The notes: generated by a model from the letters alone, not told the origin. A DNA stretch of 64,000 nt from Hyphomicrobium sp. (GCA_019751875.1 JAIEMV010000002.1:545799-609798), one strand, 5' to 3'. Positions 31,994 to 42,664 are shown, numbered from the stretch's first letter. Made by a program: numbers and translations.

Positions 31994-32202
31994 CACATGG
32001 AATGTAACGCAGGGGTGTCACGTTCTCCTGGCATCTGCGAACGGCGGATGGCCTGAGCGAGTAGTTTGCGTAGCGTGTGCGTGTTGGAGTATCGGCCTTC
32101 CACGAGCAGCAGAATGCCCCGTCCCGGAAGTAATGCGTAGCCCTCGACGGGGCCAAATGGCCGGGAGGACCTTCCCATGAGGTCCTCCCGGCTTTGTTTT
32201 TT
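31994..32202 (+). ncRNA. Candidate sRNA or prfC leader/attenuator ending in a strong terminator
   Basis: GCCCCGTC...GACGGGGC stem-loop followed by GCCGGGAGGACC-TTCCCATGA-GGTCCTCCCGGC-TTTGTTTTTT; no + strand CDS upstream. 5' end is a guess. Confidence 0.4.
32160..32202 (+). terminator. Rho-independent terminator
   Basis: 12-bp perfect stem GCCGGGAGGACC/GGTCCTCCCGGC followed by TTTGTTTTTT. Confidence 0.9.
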
Positions 32203-32359
32203 ATCCGAGTGCGGCTGCAACGCATTACGTGACCGCGCCGTCCGAAGCATGTATAGGGGGCCGGCGCTGCCGGACCTTTTGCCCGCCAATCGTCTGGGCC
32301 TCAGCCGCCGCGCGACTTCAACCCCAGCGACGAGGCGGGACGTGTCCGACGACGCACGC

Positions 32360-33994
32360 ATGACCGATATTTCAGCGCCTGCTCCGACGCCCGGTGGTGC
32401 GCCGGGGAGCGTGCTGCAGCGGGAGATCGCGCGGCGGCGGACGTTCGCCATCATCTCGCATCCCGACGCCGGCAAGACGACGCTGACAGAAAAGCTCCTG
32501 CTGTTCGGAGGCGCCATACAGCTCGCAGGCCAAGTGAAGGCGAAGAAGGACAAGCAGAACACACGCTCCGACTGGATGGCCATCGAGCGGGCGCGCGGCA
32601 TCTCCGTCGTGACGTCCGTGATGACGTTCGAATACGGCGATGCGGTTCTCAACCTGCTCGACACGCCGGGCCACGAGGATTTCTCCGACCAGACCTATCG
32701 CACGCTGACGGCCGTCGACAGCGCTATCATGGTCATCGACGCAGCGAAGGGCATCGAGAGCCGGACGCGCAAGCTCTTCGAGATTTGCCGCCTGCGCGAT
32801 ATCCCGATCGTGACGTTCATCAACAAGCTCGACCGCGAGACGCGGGAGCCGATCGAACTGCTCGATGAGATTGCGAATATCCTGGCCCTCGACACGGCGC
32901 CGATGAACTGGCCGATCGGGCGTGGCCGGGAATTCCGCGGGACGTACGATCTCTACAAGCCGAGGATCACGCGACTGGACGACGAGGGCGTCGATGTGCC
33001 GGTTTCGGGGCCGGACGACCCGGTTTTCGAGACGCTGCTGACGGAAGACGGTGCTGTGGAGCGCTGGCGCGATGAGGTCAGCCTCGTCGAGGAAGCTTGC
33101 AACAAGTTCGATCTGGAGGCCTTCCGGCATGGCACGCTGACGCCGGTTTACTTCGGTTCGGCTTTGAAAAACTTCGGCGTGCGGCATCTGCTGGATGCGC
33201 TCGTGGCTTTTGCGCCGCCGCCGCGCAGCTTGCGTGCCGCGACACGTACGGTGGAAGCGGATGAGCCGCGGATGAGCGGCATCATCTTCAAGATCCAGGC
33301 GAACATGGATCCGAACCATCGTGACCGCATGGCGTTCATGCGCGTCGTATCCGGCAAGCTCAATCGCGGCATGCGGGTGAAGATCGTGCGTACGGACAAG
33401 ACGCTGGCGCTGGCGGCACCGCAGTTCTTCTTCGCGCAGGATCGCTCGCTGGCTGAGGTTGCTTACGCGGGCGATGTGGTCGGCGTTCCGAACCGCGGGA
33501 TGCTGCGCATCGGCGATGCTTTGACCGAAGGCGAGGATATCACTTTTCTCGGCATTCCCAGTTTTGCGCCGGAAATTCTACGCCGCGTGCGCCTGGAAGA
33601 TGCCATCCGCGCCAAAAAGCTGCGCGAAGCGCTGATGGAGATGGCGGAAGAGGGCGTCGTGCAGGTGTTCAACCCGGTCGATGGCTCGCAGCCGATCGTG
33701 GGTGTCATCGGTGCGCTGCAACTCGACGTGCTCGAGGACCGGCTGAAGAACGAATATAATCTACCGGTCGTCTTCGAGAGCTGCCCTTATGAAGTGGTTC
33801 GGTGGTTCACGTCGGACGACAAGGCGGCGCTGGAAGCGTTCGCGGCCAAGAACAAGTCGGCGATCGCAACCGACCTCGACGGCGATCGGGTTTATCTGGC
33901 GCAGAGCCAGTTCAGCCTCGGCTGGGCTACGGATAAAAATCCGGCGATCAGGTTCCAGGACATCAAGACCAACGACGGGCAGAGCACGGCGTAG
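32360..33994 (+). CDS. prfC: Peptide chain release factor 3
   Basis: AIISHPDAGKTTLTEKLLLFGGAIQLAGQVK, DTPGHEDFSDQTYRTL; ATG 32360 (GTG 32342 also possible). Confidence 0.96.
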   Translation: MTDISAPAPTPGGAPGSVLQREIARRRTFAIISHPDAGKTTLTEKLLLFGGAIQLAGQVKAKKDKQNTRSDWMAIERARGISVVTSVMTFEYGDAVLNLLDTPGHEDFSDQTYRTLTAVDSAIMVIDAAKGIESRTRKLFEICRLRDIPIVTFINKLDRETREPIELLDEIANILALDTAPMNWPIGRGREFRGTYDLYKPRITRLDDEGVDVPVSGPDDPVFETLLTEDGAVERWRDEVSLVEEACNKFDLEAFRHGTLTPVYFGSALKNFGVRHLLDALVAFAPPPRSLRAATRTVEADEPRMSGIIFKIQANMDPNHRDRMAFMRVVSGKLNRGMRVKIVRTDKTLALAAPQFFFAQDRSLAEVAYAGDVVGVPNRGMLRIGDALTEGEDITFLGIPSFAPEILRRVRLEDAIRAKKLREALMEMAEEGVVQVFNPVDGSQPIVGVIGALQLDVLEDRLKNEYNLPVVFESCPYEVVRWFTSDDKAALEAFAAKNKSAIATDLDGDRVYLAQSQFSLGWATDKNPAIRFQDIKTNDGQSTA

Positions 33995-33996
33995 CA

Positions 33997-35130
33997 TCAG
34001 GGAAGCGCGGCTGTACGGTAGAGCTTGATGCGCAGGCCGCCGTGCAGGACGGGTTCGGCCGTCAGCGAGAACGGCAGGCCCGTGGCGTTGGCGAGGTTGT
34101 CGTCACTGGTGACGAGGCCGACGCGCCAACCGGGGAAGCGGGTCATCAGAGTGTGGCCGAGCGCGCGATAGAGCGGGCGGAGTTTGTTGGTCTCGCCAAG
34201 CCGATCGCCATAGGGCGGGTTGACGATCACGAGGCCGGACGGTCCGTCGGGCGCTGTCAGTTCCTGGACGGATGTTTCAGCGAATTCGGTGAAGGCGGAG
34301 ACGCCAGCGCGTTCGGCATTGGCGCGGCTCATGCGGATGGCGCCAGAATCGCGGTCACGGCCGTAGAAGCGATGTGTGGGTGTCTGGGTGGTGCCTGCGG
34401 TGCGCATTGCATCCCAAGTGGCCGCATCGAAGGTTGCCAATTTTTCGAAGGCGAAGGTGCGCGAGCGACCGGGCTTCAGACCAGCGGCAATCTCGGCGGC
34501 CTCGATGACGAACGTCCCGGAGCCGCACATGGGATCGAGGACCGGTTCGCTGCCCGTGTAGCCGCACTGGCGCAGAAAAAGTGCGGCCATGGTTTCGCGC
34601 ATGGGAGCTTTGGCCACGGCTTCCTTGTGGCCGCGCTTGTGGAGCGGTTCGCCGGACGTATCGACTGCAATCGTGCAGATATCATTCTCGATGCGGGCCT
34701 TGATGGCAACGTCGGCATCGTTGGAGATGGGGGCGCCCAATTCTTCCTGGATTGCGCGGGCGATGCGTTGGGCGGCGGCGCCCGAGTGATAGATGCGCGA
34801 TGACTTGCAGGAGGCTTCAATGCGGACGGGCACGTCGCGGCGCAGGATGGTGCTCCATGGAACCTGCCGCGCACGCGTATCGAGTTTCGCCAAGTGGACG
34901 ACGCGAAACTGGTCGATGCGGGCGAGGATGCGGCTGGGGCCGCGCAGTTCGAGATTGGCGCGCCAAACTTCGGGCCAGCCGCCCTTGATCGTGACGCCAC
35001 CAGAGACAGTCTTGGCTGTGAAGCCGTGCGCGCGCGCTTCGGCGCACAGAGGGCCTCCTAAACCGGGAACGGCGACGAGAAAGATTTCGAATTCGCTCGT
35101 CCTCGGAGCAGCGATCTGTCCGTCACTCAC
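33997..35130 (-). CDS. THUMP-domain class I SAM-dependent RNA methyltransferase (RlmL/YcbY N-domain-like)
   Basis: LDPMCGSGTFVIEAAEIA and VIVNPPYGDRLGE motifs; GTG start at 35130 overlapping the upstream gene's stop. Confidence 0.88.
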   Translation of the reverse strand: MSDGQIAAPRTSEFEIFLVAVPGLGGPLCAEARAHGFTAKTVSGGVTIKGGWPEVWRANLELRGPSRILARIDQFRVVHLAKLDTRARQVPWSTILRRDVPVRIEASCKSSRIYHSGAAAQRIARAIQEELGAPISNDADVAIKARIENDICTIAVDTSGEPLHKRGHKEAVAKAPMRETMAALFLRQCGYTGSEPVLDPMCGSGTFVIEAAEIAAGLKPGRSRTFAFEKLATFDAATWDAMRTAGTTQTPTHRFYGRDRDSGAIRMSRANAERAGVSAFTEFAETSVQELTAPDGPSGLVIVNPPYGDRLGETNKLRPLYRALGHTLMTRFPGWRVGLVTSDDNLANATGLPFSLTAEPVLHGGLRIKLYRTAALP

Positions 35131-36533
35131 TGCAGGGCGATGAGTTTGGCGTCGTCGGTGAGAAGATACATGCGGCCACCGGCGACGATGGGGGCGATGT
35201 AGGAGCCGGAGCCGATGTTTTGCTGTCCAAGAACACGGCCGGCGGTCGGATCGATAGTGGCTAGGAGGCCCTTCGACGAAACGGCCCAGAGCTGGTTGCC
35301 GGCGAGCACGGGACCGGACCATGCGCCGCTGGTGGGCAGCTTCGTGGTCCATTGGATTTTGCCGTCGCGCTTCGAGACGGCCATGATCTGCGCTCGCGTA
35401 TCGACAATGAACACGCTTTCGCCTGCGACCCAAGGTGTCTGGGTGCCTGGAGCGTTGAGCGACCAAATCCGTTCGCCGGTCTTGGCGTTGGTCGCCGTCA
35501 TTCGGCCTGCGTGACCTATGGCGTACACGACGCCGTTCTCGATTGCCGGGCGGGCCGCGTCCGTCATCGAGGCGAACTGGCTCTCGGTACGGGTGCGGGT
35601 CAGACTTTCCGACCAGACCGGGCTGCCGTCGAGTATCTTGAGGCCGAGAACGTCGCCAGTGGGATAGGGAACGGCGACGATCTCCCCTTCAACGGCGGGG
35701 CTGGCATTGAGGGACAGCGAGGCTTGGCTGGGAAGCCCGCGCGCAGACCAGAGTTCGGCACCGTCGATACCCGAAAGGCAGTAGAAACGTCCTTCGGTGG
35801 TCAGCACGAAGACCCGGTCGCCGACAGCGGTGGGTGAAGAGCGGATGGGCGCGCCGAGGTTCTTCTCCCACAGGCGCTTGCCGGTTGCAGGGTCGAGCGC
35901 GATGACGGCCCCAAAACCGGTGGCGCCAAAGATGCGGCCGTTGTCGGACGCGAGGCCACCGCCGTACCCGCCGCCGTCACCTCCGCCGAGGGAGAACAGG
36001 CTTCCCGCCGAGAAACTCGAGAAGCCGCCGGCCTGGGCGGTTTGGGGCGGTGTCGGCGCCAAACTTTGTCGCCAGATCTGAGAGCCGCCAGAAATGGAGA
36101 AAGCGGTGGCGGTGCCCTCGGCATCTAGCGTGAACACGCGACCACCGGCCACGATAGGGCTGGCTATGACGCGGCCCTTGCCGCTCGAGCCTGAGCCGGC
36201 GCTCGAACGCCAGACTTCGCGCGGCGCTGTGGAAAGTGCGAGATTGCCTAGCACGTTTGAAGGCGCGCCGCCGGGCTGCGTCCAATCTTCGTTGGCGATG
36301 GGCGCGGGAACGACGATCGGCGCGGATGCATCCGCAAGCTCGCCTGGAACTTTCTCGTTTGCCGGCAGAACAGGAATGCGGCGACCCGGTAGCGGAGCCT
36401 GCGTTTCCTTGAACGGGTTCAGTTTGCCAACATCGGGCAGGCTCGGGAGGCTGTCAGAGGAGCAGCCTGCCAGCGCGCAGGCGCTCAGCCCTACGAGGGC
36501 AAGCGCGCGATGCACGGGGCGGGGCCGAACCAT
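35127..36533 (-). CDS. bamB: PQQ-like beta-propeller, outer membrane assembly factor BamB-like
   Basis: 468 aa; repeated propeller blades (PATGKRLWEKNLGAPIRSSPTAVGDRVFV); next to TPR gene. Confidence 0.82.
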   Translation of the reverse strand: MVRPRPVHRALALVGLSACALAGCSSDSLPSLPDVGKLNPFKETQAPLPGRRIPVLPANEKVPGELADASAPIVVPAPIANEDWTQPGGAPSNVLGNLALSTAPREVWRSSAGSGSSGKGRVIASPIVAGGRVFTLDAEGTATAFSISGGSQIWRQSLAPTPPQTAQAGGFSSFSAGSLFSLGGGDGGGYGGGLASDNGRIFGATGFGAVIALDPATGKRLWEKNLGAPIRSSPTAVGDRVFVLTTEGRFYCLSGIDGAELWSARGLPSQASLSLNASPAVEGEIVAVPYPTGDVLGLKILDGSPVWSESLTRTRTESQFASMTDAARPAIENGVVYAIGHAGRMTATNAKTGERIWSLNAPGTQTPWVAGESVFIVDTRAQIMAVSKRDGKIQWTTKLPTSGAWSGPVLAGNQLWAVSSKGLLATIDPTAGRVLGQQNIGSGSYIAPIVAGGRMYLLTDDAKLIALQ

Positions 36534-36544
36534 CCTAATCTCCT

Positions 36545-37309
36545 CTACTTGCCTCCTTGTGCCGGTGTTTCGGCGGGAGGCGTCGATGTCTGCTCCTTGG
36601 CAGGCGTTTGCGGCACCGTCGCGGCAGGGGCTGCTGCTGTTTTTCCGGCGTCGGCCGAGGCCATCGCCGCCAAAATCAGCTGGATGCGATCGAGAGCCGC
36701 GCGGGGCGTTTCCGGATCGGCCAGCAGCGGCGTCAACTGCGCACGCGCGTCATCGAACTTGCCAGCCTTGAAGGCGGCTGTGCCAAGTAGCTCACGGGCC
36801 TGAAAACGCCAGGCCGTCGAACCCTCTGCCACTGGCTTGAGCCGATTCTGAAGCTCGGTAAAGTCGGCCTGCCCAAGGCGCAACGCAGCAGCCTGAAGGA
36901 GGGCGAAGGTCTTGATGTCGGCATCGGCGGAGGGGCTGGTCGCAAGTGCTTCGAACACCGCCAGAGCGTCCTGGGGGCGATTTGCCTTGAGATGGATGCC
37001 GGCCAGCTGCAACTGGGCCAAAGACGCGTAACCCGCGTGCCCGCTTGCCAAAACTTCTGAGAGCGCCTTTTGAGCTTCGTCCGTTTTGCTCTGCTCGATG
37101 AGCGTCACGGCGGCATCGTAACGGGCGCCATTTTCGGCAGCGAAGCTCTTTTTTCGCTGCTCGTAGACCTGGTACCCGCCGACCGCCAAAACGAGCGCGG
37201 CGGCTGCGCCCAGCACATACGTGCCATACTGTTCCCACAGCTTTTCTAGTTTTTCGCGCCGCAGTTCCTCGTCGATCTCACGGGACAGCGCGTCGTTCTT
37301 GTCGACCAT
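36545..37309 (-). CDS. YfgM-like TPR membrane protein
   Basis: N-terminal DEELRREKLEKLWEQYGTYVLGAAAALVLAVGGYQVY typical of the TPR_21/YfgM group. Confidence 0.82.
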   Translation of the reverse strand: MVDKNDALSREIDEELRREKLEKLWEQYGTYVLGAAAALVLAVGGYQVYEQRKKSFAAENGARYDAAVTLIEQSKTDEAQKALSEVLASGHAGYASLAQLQLAGIHLKANRPQDALAVFEALATSPSADADIKTFALLQAAALRLGQADFTELQNRLKPVAEGSTAWRFQARELLGTAAFKAGKFDDARAQLTPLLADPETPRAALDRIQLILAAMASADAGKTAAAPAATVPQTPAKEQTSTPPAETPAQGGK

Positions 37310-37460
37310 CGGGGCTTTCGTCCTTCGGTGTGGCTCGGTTTGGGCGCATTGATAGTGTCAACCTACGGCGGTGCAACCATTTTCGCGGCGCAGTTCGGCG
37401 CGGATGAGGTTGGGTGGCATCTCGCCCCGCTCAAGCCTCGCGCGGGAAAGGGTTTTTTGT

Positions 37461-38324
37461 CTATTTGACAGGCTTCGGCGCTGTTGATGCCGGTTCGGCG
37501 TTCGGTTCGTCCTTCATGGCGTAGGTGTGGGCGGGCTCGGGAAAACGGCGGGCCCGGACCTCCTCGGAGTACGACTTGATCGCGCCCTCGATGGCCGCAC
37601 CGATGCGGCCGAATTCCTTCACGAACTTCGGTACGCGAGGACTGAGGCCGAGCATATCTTCCATTACTAGGATCTGGCCGTCGCAGGCGGCGGAGGCACC
37701 GATGCCGATCGTCGGGATGGGCACTGACGCGGTGATCCGCTCGGCCAGCGGCTCGGCTATCGCTTCGAGGACCACGGCGAAAGCGCCGGCTTCAGCGACC
37801 AACCTGGCGTCCTCTTCCAGGGCGGCCCATTGGTCGCGCGTGCGCCCTTGGGTTTTCCAGCCGCCGAGCACATTGATCGCTTGCGGGGTCAGACCGATGT
37901 GGGCCATGACCGGGATCCCTCGCTCGACGAGGTAGCGGATCGTCTCGGCGGTGCGGCGGCCGCCTTCAAGTTTGACCGCACCACAGTCGGTTTCCTTCAT
38001 CACCCGGGCAGCGTTGCGGAAAGCGACCGACGGGCTTTCTTCGTAGGTGCCGAACGGCATGTCGATGACGACGAGTGCTTGGCGCGCGCCGCGCACAACG
38101 GCTTTGCCGTGCATGATCATCAGGTCAAGCGGCACGGGAACGGTGGTCTCGTAGCCGTGCATGACCATGCCGAGGCTGTCGCCGACGAGCAGGAAATCAC
38201 AATATTTGTCGGCGATGGCGGCGGTGTGCGCGTGATAAGCTGTCAGCGCGACGACCGGGCGCTCGCCTTTCAGCGCGGCGATATCCGGCGCCATCAGTCT
38301 GGGGGAGGGTTTCTGGATGGACAT
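37461..38324 (-). CDS. panB: 3-methyl-2-oxobutanoate hydroxymethyltransferase
   Basis: [64 protein letters not shown]. Confidence 0.97.
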   Translation of the reverse strand: MSIQKPSPRLMAPDIAALKGERPVVALTAYHAHTAAIADKYCDFLLVGDSLGMVMHGYETTVPVPLDLMIMHGKAVVRGARQALVVIDMPFGTYEESPSVAFRNAARVMKETDCGAVKLEGGRRTAETIRYLVERGIPVMAHIGLTPQAINVLGGWKTQGRTRDQWAALEEDARLVAEAGAFAVVLEAIAEPLAERITASVPIPTIGIGASAACDGQILVMEDMLGLSPRVPKFVKEFGRIGAAIEGAIKSYSEEVRARRFPEPAHTYAMKDEPNAEPASTAPKPVK

Positions 38325-38640
38325 CTACGGGCCGGGTTGGCGCTAACGGGGCTACAGCACGCAAGCCGGAGGGGTGATCATCTGCCGGCGCAGCGACAAC
38401 CTAAGCGTATCAACCGAGCAGTTCCAGACCGATTGTCGGCTTAGGTGAAGCCCGAATTTGCCATCTTCGAGCTCGGTATTAGTTCTTATACGTGGGGGCT
38501 CTGCCACAGGTGTCATGCCTTCGACATTCTCAAGGCGTGACTTGCGTTGCATCCAATATGACGCCTCTGCTAACCAAGTTATTACGCTTCGATCGTAGTT
38601 TGTGGCGTCGGGTGGGTTGTTGCAGGGTTTGGATGGGGCC

Positions 38641-40368
38641 ATGGTGTATCGCGTTCCCCTTTTGAATAATCATATTTCGCTGGCTGCCGCTGGATTAATG
38701 GCAGGTCTGTTTTGCGCGCCGCTGCCGGCCCAAGCGCAATTTTTCTTCGACTACGGCTACGGCACCTACAACCGCCCCTACGTCGTCAAGAAGCGGAAGG
38801 TGAAGCGCTCGGCTCCTGTCGATGCCATGTCCAAGGAGAAGGTGGCCGATCGCGCTCCGGAGGGGCCTCTCGTCATTACCGTTTCATTGCGCCGGCAGCG
38901 GGTGACCGTCTGGGACCAGCATGGCGTCATGATGGAAGCGCCCATTTCATCGGGCAAACTCGGAACTCCGACGCCGACGGGTGTGTTCTCCATTCTAGAG
39001 AAGAACCGCGTCCACTTTTCGAATCTCTATGACAACGCCCCGATGCCGAATATGCAGCGCATTACCTGGTCTGGGGTCGCGCTGCATGCGGGGGCGCTGC
39101 CTGGGTATCCGGCCTCACACGGCTGCATTCGCCTGCCGCACGGGTTCTCCAAACGGCTGTTCGAGGTCACAAAGCTCGGTGCGCGCGTGATCGTTTCGTA
39201 CGATCCGGTGCAGCCGGTGGCATTTGATCACCCGCAGCTCTTCGCAGCCTATCCGGAAGACATGTCCAGCATGCACGCAATGCTGCCGGGCGAAACCCGC
39301 GTGGCGGATGCTTCCGATGTGCGTTCGGGCCCGCCGTCGGAAGTCGGCAGCGTGATTGCGGTTTCGACGGCGCTGGCAAGCGAAGCCCCGCAGTCTTCCG
39401 AAGCCATCCTCAACCTGCGTGCGGGACGCAAGGAGGAGATGGAGCGCCTCGCTGCTGCGGTTGCCGCGGCGCGAGACGAAAAGGCCGAGGCGATCGCCAA
39501 AGCGGCTGAAATCGTCAAGACGTCGAACGGGCATAAACTTGCCGTGCGCGATGCCCGCGTCGAGGCGGAACGATTGGCGGCCGTAGCTCGCAAAGCGGAT
39601 CAGGCGGCCCGGATCGCCAACGAAAAGCTCGGCAAGTTCTCGAAGTCTCTCGTGCAGAAGACGGCGTTCACGCCGGAGGACGTCACCCGTGCAGGCGAAG
39701 ATGAGGACCGGCTGGAGACCGCTGCACTCGATCTCGCAGATGCCGCTGATGCAGCGAGGGCCGCTGCTGCCAAAGCCGCTGATGCTCTGGCTGCTGCAGA
39801 AGCGGCGCTTACAGATGCCAACGCCGCCCGTGTGAAGGCGGTGAATGATGCGCGTTCTGCCGACCAGAAACTCGCCGATGCGACCGAGGCGGAGGCCGCA
39901 GCCAAGCGGCGCGAAGCCAAGCGTAAGGAGCCAATCCACGTATTCATCAGCCGCAAAACGCAGAAAATCTATGCCCGCCAGGGCTATGAACCGATCTTGG
40001 AGGCTCCGGTGACGATCGAGCGTCCCGATGAGCCGCTGGGAACGCATGTGTTCACGGCACTGTCTGTGAAGCCGTCATCGAACGAGGTCACCTGGTCGGT
40101 GGCTTCCATCCCGTCACACACACCTCCCGCGAAGATGACCGGTTCGCAAAAGCAGCGGGCCGAGGCTTTCGAAGATGCAGAGCGGGCGGCGGCGGACCTG
40201 CGCAAGTCGCAGACCGCGGCGGCAGCATTGCAGCGCGTCAATCTTCCGCCCGACGTGCGCCTCAAGATCGAAGATGTGATGAAGCCTGGTTCGTCGCTGA
40301 TCATTTCAGACAACGGCCTCAGCAACGAGACGGGGAAGTTCACGGATTTCATCGTGCCGCTGCGCTAG
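38641..40368 (+). CDS. L,D-transpeptidase (YkuD) with long coiled-coil insert
   Basis: HAGALPGYPASHGCIRLPHGFSKRLF catalytic motif; C-terminal Ala/Glu-rich helices. Confidence 0.9.
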   Translation: MVYRVPLLNNHISLAAAGLMAGLFCAPLPAQAQFFFDYGYGTYNRPYVVKKRKVKRSAPVDAMSKEKVADRAPEGPLVITVSLRRQRVTVWDQHGVMMEAPISSGKLGTPTPTGVFSILEKNRVHFSNLYDNAPMPNMQRITWSGVALHAGALPGYPASHGCIRLPHGFSKRLFEVTKLGARVIVSYDPVQPVAFDHPQLFAAYPEDMSSMHAMLPGETRVADASDVRSGPPSEVGSVIAVSTALASEAPQSSEAILNLRAGRKEEMERLAAAVAAARDEKAEAIAKAAEIVKTSNGHKLAVRDARVEAERLAAVARKADQAARIANEKLGKFSKSLVQKTAFTPEDVTRAGEDEDRLETAALDLADAADAARAAAAKAADALAAAEAALTDANAARVKAVNDARSADQKLADATEAEAAAKRREAKRKEPIHVFISRKTQKIYARQGYEPILEAPVTIERPDEPLGTHVFTALSVKPSSNEVTWSVASIPSHTPPAKMTGSQKQRAEAFEDAERAAADLRKSQTAAAALQRVNLPPDVRLKIEDVMKPGSSLIISDNGLSNETGKFTDFIVPLR

Positions 40369-40391
40369 TTTAGGACGTAGGGCTTAACCGC

Positions 40392-40422
40392 AAAAAGGCC
40401 GCCTCACCGGGCGGCCTTTTTA
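40392..40422. terminator. Bidirectional terminator
   Basis: AAAAAGGCCGCC-TCACCG-GGCGGCCTTTTT between convergent genes. Confidence 0.9.
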
Positions 40423-40438
40423 ATCTCGGATCATCGCG

Positions 40439-41023
40439 CTAGGCCGGCAGCAGCGGCTTGCCGATCAGCCACGCGTGGCCGTAAAGGAGCATGAACGCGT
40501 AGAGGCCGATGCCGACCACCAGGACGACAATGTCGCCACCGATGCCGCCCTTCTTCGCGCCGAGTGGACCGAGCGCGCCGCGCTTCTTTACGGAAATGCG
40601 GTCATAGACGGCGTAGGCCAGAAACGAACCAAAGAGCAGGAACGAGCCCAGATCCCAGTTCACAAGCAGATGCGCGAGCGCCCAGATCTTGATCGCGACC
40701 AGCATGGGGTGCTTTAGCGCGGTGTGGATGTGAGACGGGACGTAAGCGGCTACCAGCGCAATCATGGCGGGCAGCATGAGAAGCCATGAGACGTGGTTCA
40801 GCCAGACCGGCGGTTCGCCGAAAAAGACGTTCTTGCCCGGGTTCATCTGGAGCTTGTGATAGCCGAGCACGATAACGGCAAGGCCAGCGAACGAGACAAC
40901 GGCAAAAGCGACTTTGTAGGCCGGTGCGCCGAAGCGGGCGACAAGGCCGTTGCGAAGTTCGGGCGAAGTGGGAACGAGGTGAATGCCCAAAAAGAGAATT
41001 ACCCCGACGGCGAGTAGAAGCAT
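40439..41023 (-). CDS. NnrU-family membrane protein
   Basis: 195 codons from ATG 41023; HIHTALKHPMLVAIKIWALAHLLVNWDLGSFLLFGSFLAYAVYDRI. Confidence 0.87.
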   Translation of the reverse strand: MLLLAVGVILFLGIHLVPTSPELRNGLVARFGAPAYKVAFAVVSFAGLAVIVLGYHKLQMNPGKNVFFGEPPVWLNHVSWLLMLPAMIALVAAYVPSHIHTALKHPMLVAIKIWALAHLLVNWDLGSFLLFGSFLAYAVYDRISVKKRGALGPLGAKKGGIGGDIVVLVVGIGLYAFMLLYGHAWLIGKPLLPA

Positions 41024-41410
41024 ATGCGTGTGTCCCCGGTCTTGCTGATGGCCATCGAGAGATGGAGCGGATCGATACGATCGGATCGATGTGGACTGGA
41101 TCTCGCGGAAAATCCAGTCGGAGCGCAACAGGCAGTTTTGCTCAGCCTTGCACGAGAGACCTGGGCTAGAAACTCCGGCTTGTCGCGTGGCCAATCTGTC
41201 ACTAACCTGGGGCTGTACGCGGGATGAGGGTGCCGCGTGCGCGTCGGCCAGCCGTAGGTCGGAGTCGCGTGGGATCATGAGCCAGTGGGACATTGCTCCC
41301 GCGGCTTTGGGGGGAGAGATCAGCGCCGCGGTCGGGCCGCGGGCGCGCTCGTTACCAGCCTCGATTTTCGTGCGACGTCCATCGCCTTGGCGCTTCGATT
41401 GGGAACGCCC

Positions 41411-41875
41411 ATGTTTTCGCCCTCGCCCCGACGATCGCCTGACACCGGCAGCCGTCCGGCCGCGGCGCCGTCGACCCGTTTTCATTTCGATCACGTGGCC
41501 GATGACATGCGGCGCTTGACGGTTGAAATTGATCACGTGTTGGCGGGGCGGTCGCCACCGGCACATTCGCAGCAGCCGCCTTCGTCCGCCGGCGTGGCCT
41601 TCGCGCGCGACGATATCGACCTCTCGATTGCTTGCGTTGAGCCGTTTGCAAGGCAGGCCACAGGACATCGCGGTCAAGGCGTCGCCGAGCAGGCGGCAGG
41701 ATGGCTCGGACGGGCGCGGCGAGAGCGCAGGGTCGAGCGGGCTCGATCGGCGATCGCATGGACGATCGTGGTGCTGTTCGTCGCTCTGATCGCGGGTGCA
41801 TCGGCTTACATGGTGCGCGGCGGACTGCCGGAGCCCGCCGCCATCGAGCGTGCCATGCGCTCGATCGGGCTATGA
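41411..41875 (+). CDS. Hypothetical protein with C-terminal TM helix
   Basis: ATG 41411; C-terminal AIAWTIVVLFVALIAGASAYMV; no homology recognised. Confidence 0.45.
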   Translation: MFSPSPRRSPDTGSRPAAAPSTRFHFDHVADDMRRLTVEIDHVLAGRSPPAHSQQPPSSAGVAFARDDIDLSIACVEPFARQATGHRGQGVAEQAAGWLGRARRERRVERARSAIAWTIVVLFVALIAGASAYMVRGGLPEPAAIERAMRSIGL

Positions 41876-42127
41876 CCTGCAGCTTTGGGCGAATCGCGCT
41901 GCCGCTACGTTCAGGTTGCCGCTTGGACGCACCGGTCGTCGGAACCAAACAGCTTCTCTGCCGTTCGTGCCACTGCATGGTTTGTGCGAGGCCGAAGGAT
42001 AGCCTGTCCATTTACCGTGCTTCGACTTGTAGATGGCGAGGCTTGCAATAGGACTTATAAAGCGCGAGTGGTGACAGGGTTAATTGGCTGTCATTCTCCG
42101 CTTTTCAACATAAGTGTTTGCGTAGAC

Positions 42128-42664
42128 ATGTTTTTGAGTGTGCATCAGCGGTTTGGGGCAGCGGCGCGCTATTTCGCCTTCAATGGCTTTTTGGCTCTTT
42201 GCGCAGTGTCCGCAGTGAAAGAGATTATGCGGGTCTCGGTGCCACTCGCTCCTGATTTGCACATCGATAAGGCTGACCCGTCGCGCGTCGAGGCGTTCAA
42301 GCAATTCGAAGCGGCGGCGGCACAGGCACCCAATGTTCCGGTGCCACGGGTGGTTGTCGCGCATATGGTGCCCGACATGCCAGTTCAGGTGCTGGCAGTC
42401 AGGCTGGACCAGGCCGAAAGCTTGAAGATTACGCCTCTCAAGCTCAAACGAAAGCCATCGGTGCGCACGGCAAAATCATCGATGCGTAAGAAGGCGCCCG
42501 TGATCGCGGGCGGGGCGCTCCCGCCGCTGGTCGTGGATATGGTGTCTAATGAGGCCGGTGTCGCCACAACCAAAAGACTGAAGAAGAAGGGTGCCGTGGT
42601 CGCAGAGAGTTCGCGCGACATCACGAACCGCAGCTTGGGCGTTCTGGTCGCACTGAAATACTAA
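42128..42664 (+). CDS. Hypothetical protein
   Basis: ATG 42128; hydrophobic N-terminus, basic C-terminal half; no family recognised. Confidence 0.5.
   Translation: MFLSVHQRFGAAARYFAFNGFLALCAVSAVKEIMRVSVPLAPDLHIDKADPSRVEAFKQFEAAAAQAPNVPVPRVVVAHMVPDMPVQVLAVRLDQAESLKITPLKLKRKPSVRTAKSSMRKKAPVIAGGALPPLVVDMVSNEAGVATTKRLKKKGAVVAESSRDITNRSLGVLVALKY

Noticed and set aside
31993-32178. 61-aa minus-strand ORF MGRSSRPFGPVEGYALLPGRG...
   Set aside because: Start codon falls in a strong + strand terminator loop; structured RNA is the better explanation, though coding is not excluded.
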